Assembly (NCBI GenBank): GCA_025351645.1
Contig: JANXVN010000057.1
Span: 1-35,403 of the forward strand
Origin: Ferruginibacter sp.
GTDB lineage: Bacteria > Bacteroidota > Bacteroidia > Chitinophagales > Chitinophagaceae
Length of the DNA stretch: 35,403 nucleotides
Reading direction: 5' to 3'
Shown here: positions 34,874 to 35,403 of the stretch, piece by piece
Position numbering within the stretch: the stretch's first letter is position 1
Layout: each line of letters opens with the position of its first letter
Notes under the pieces: generated by a model
The model's input: only the letters and a program-made list of their open reading frames with translations
Told to the model about the DNA's origin: nothing
Database searches by the model: none
Position numbers and translations under genes: made by a program

Positions 34874-35403
34874 ATGAAAAAGGTATTTATTATTCAGCTG
34901 TTACTAGCTTTTGTAGTAAGCGGTTTTGCCCAGGTAAAATTGCCTCGTCTTTTACGGGATAGCATGGTGCTGCAACGGGATACAAAAATTAAATTTTGGG
35001 GATGGGCGGCTCCTGACGAAAAAGTAAGTATCAATTTTAATGGCCGGATGTATGAAACAAAAACGGATACCGCTGGTAACTGGGCAGTGTACCTGCCGCC
35101 CACAAAAGCTGGTGGGCCATATAACATAGATATCATTGCCAGCAATACAATTACCCTTCACGATATACTTTTTGGCGATGTGTGGTTCTGCAGCGGGCAA
35201 AGCAACATGGTGCATCCGCTAAACATTCACGATGTAACCTATGCTAAAGATATTGAACAGGCAAACTACCCGCAGGTACGGCAGTTTTTAATACCAACGC
35301 TTATAAATTTACAGGGCCCGCAAAATGATATTCCTTCAGGGAATTGGGTATCTGCGGTTGGTAAAGAAGTAAGGTCATTTTCTGCGGTAGCCTTTTTCTT
35401 CGC
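34874..35403 (+). CDS. SASA-type acetylesterase, 3' end cut by window
   Basis: The first 176 codons are present from ATG 34874, and the gene runs off the window. A signal peptide (MKKVFIIQLLLAFVVSGFA-QV) is followed by a small beta domain (LLRDSMVLQRDTKIKFWGWA) and the SGNH nucleophile block DVWFCSGQSNM. This is the sialate O-acetylesterase-like layout that includes acetyl-xylan esterases of xylan loci. In this operon, 54 bases after GH43, removal of acetyl groups from xylan or its oligomers is the natural role. Specificity is inferred. Confidence 0.9.
   Translation, partial: MKKVFIIQLLLAFVVSGFAQVKLPRLLRDSMVLQRDTKIKFWGWAAPDEKVSINFNGRMYETKTDTAGNWAVYLPPTKAGGPYNIDIIASNTITLHDILFGDVWFCSGQSNMVHPLNIHDVTYAKDIEQANYPQVRQFLIPTLINLQGPQNDIPSGNWVSAVGKEVRSFSAVAFFF

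Noticed and set aside
1-35403. tRNA, rRNA, CRISPR arrays and riboswitches
   Set aside because: No cloverleaf, rRNA-like block, regularly spaced short repeats or known riboswitch core was recognised by eye. A covariance-model scan would be needed to be certain.

Overview
The window reads as a chromosomal segment of a Bacteroidota bacterium, most likely Chitinophagia/Chitinophagaceae. The signs are a low-GC genome with A/T-rich leaders instead of clear Shine-Dalgarno sites, a TonB-dependent receptor with an N-terminal carboxypeptidase-regulatory-like domain, many lipoprotein and Sec signal peptides, an SdrD_B-type surface-protein remnant and the carbohydrate gene repertoire. The taxonomic call is inference.

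Layout. Positions 1-3067 (minus, 3' end cut by the window edge) hold a large lipoprotein with a PVC-type dehydrogenase propeller, HEAT repeats and a c-type haem site. At 3706-7988 (plus) a TonB-dependent receptor and a beta-helix lipoprotein form a two-gene unit that ends at a 46-nt perfect palindrome. An orphan multi-PAS histidine kinase (8493-10826, minus) and an 18-His, 65-residue protein with its own terminator follow. Positions 11.5-15.1 kb are gene-poor and decayed: a small unknown gene, an IS630-type transposase fragment and a frameshifted surface-protein pseudogene. Positions 15.1-19.8 kb carry ordinary single genes: a GNAT, an acyltransferase-3, an M20 amidohydrolase lipoprotein, a small membrane protein and an RluE-like pseudouridine synthase. 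SelD and MnmH (20.0-22.5 kb) together make 2-selenouridine in tRNA. A secreted hypothetical, an HU-family protein and a secreted TonB-C-domain protein come next.

From 24.9 kb to the right edge lies a glucuronoxylan-use locus. On the minus strand are a CE15 glucuronoyl esterase and a CE4-like deacetylase. Divergently on the plus strand are GH67 alpha-glucuronidase, an SDR oxidoreductase, GH10 xylanase, a GPH/MFS glycoside transporter, a GH43 glycosidase and a SASA-type acetylesterase cut by the window end. The inferred route is as follows: esterases remove lignin and acetyl links, GH10 cuts the backbone, GH67 removes (methyl)glucuronate, the GPH carrier imports the products, and the GH43 (no signal peptide) finishes them in the cytoplasm. 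No SusC/SusD pair is present in the window. The divergent control region holds two sites with the same 14-bp LacI-type core, and a separate 15-bp palindrome precedes the SDR gene.

The clearest unlisted structure is a dispersed, non-coding, MITE/REP-like repeat of about 70-110 bp. Its ends carry the GCCGTTAAGTTA motif and its centre is a conserved hairpin-prone block. Six fairly full copies and several solitary ends lie only between genes, across the whole window.
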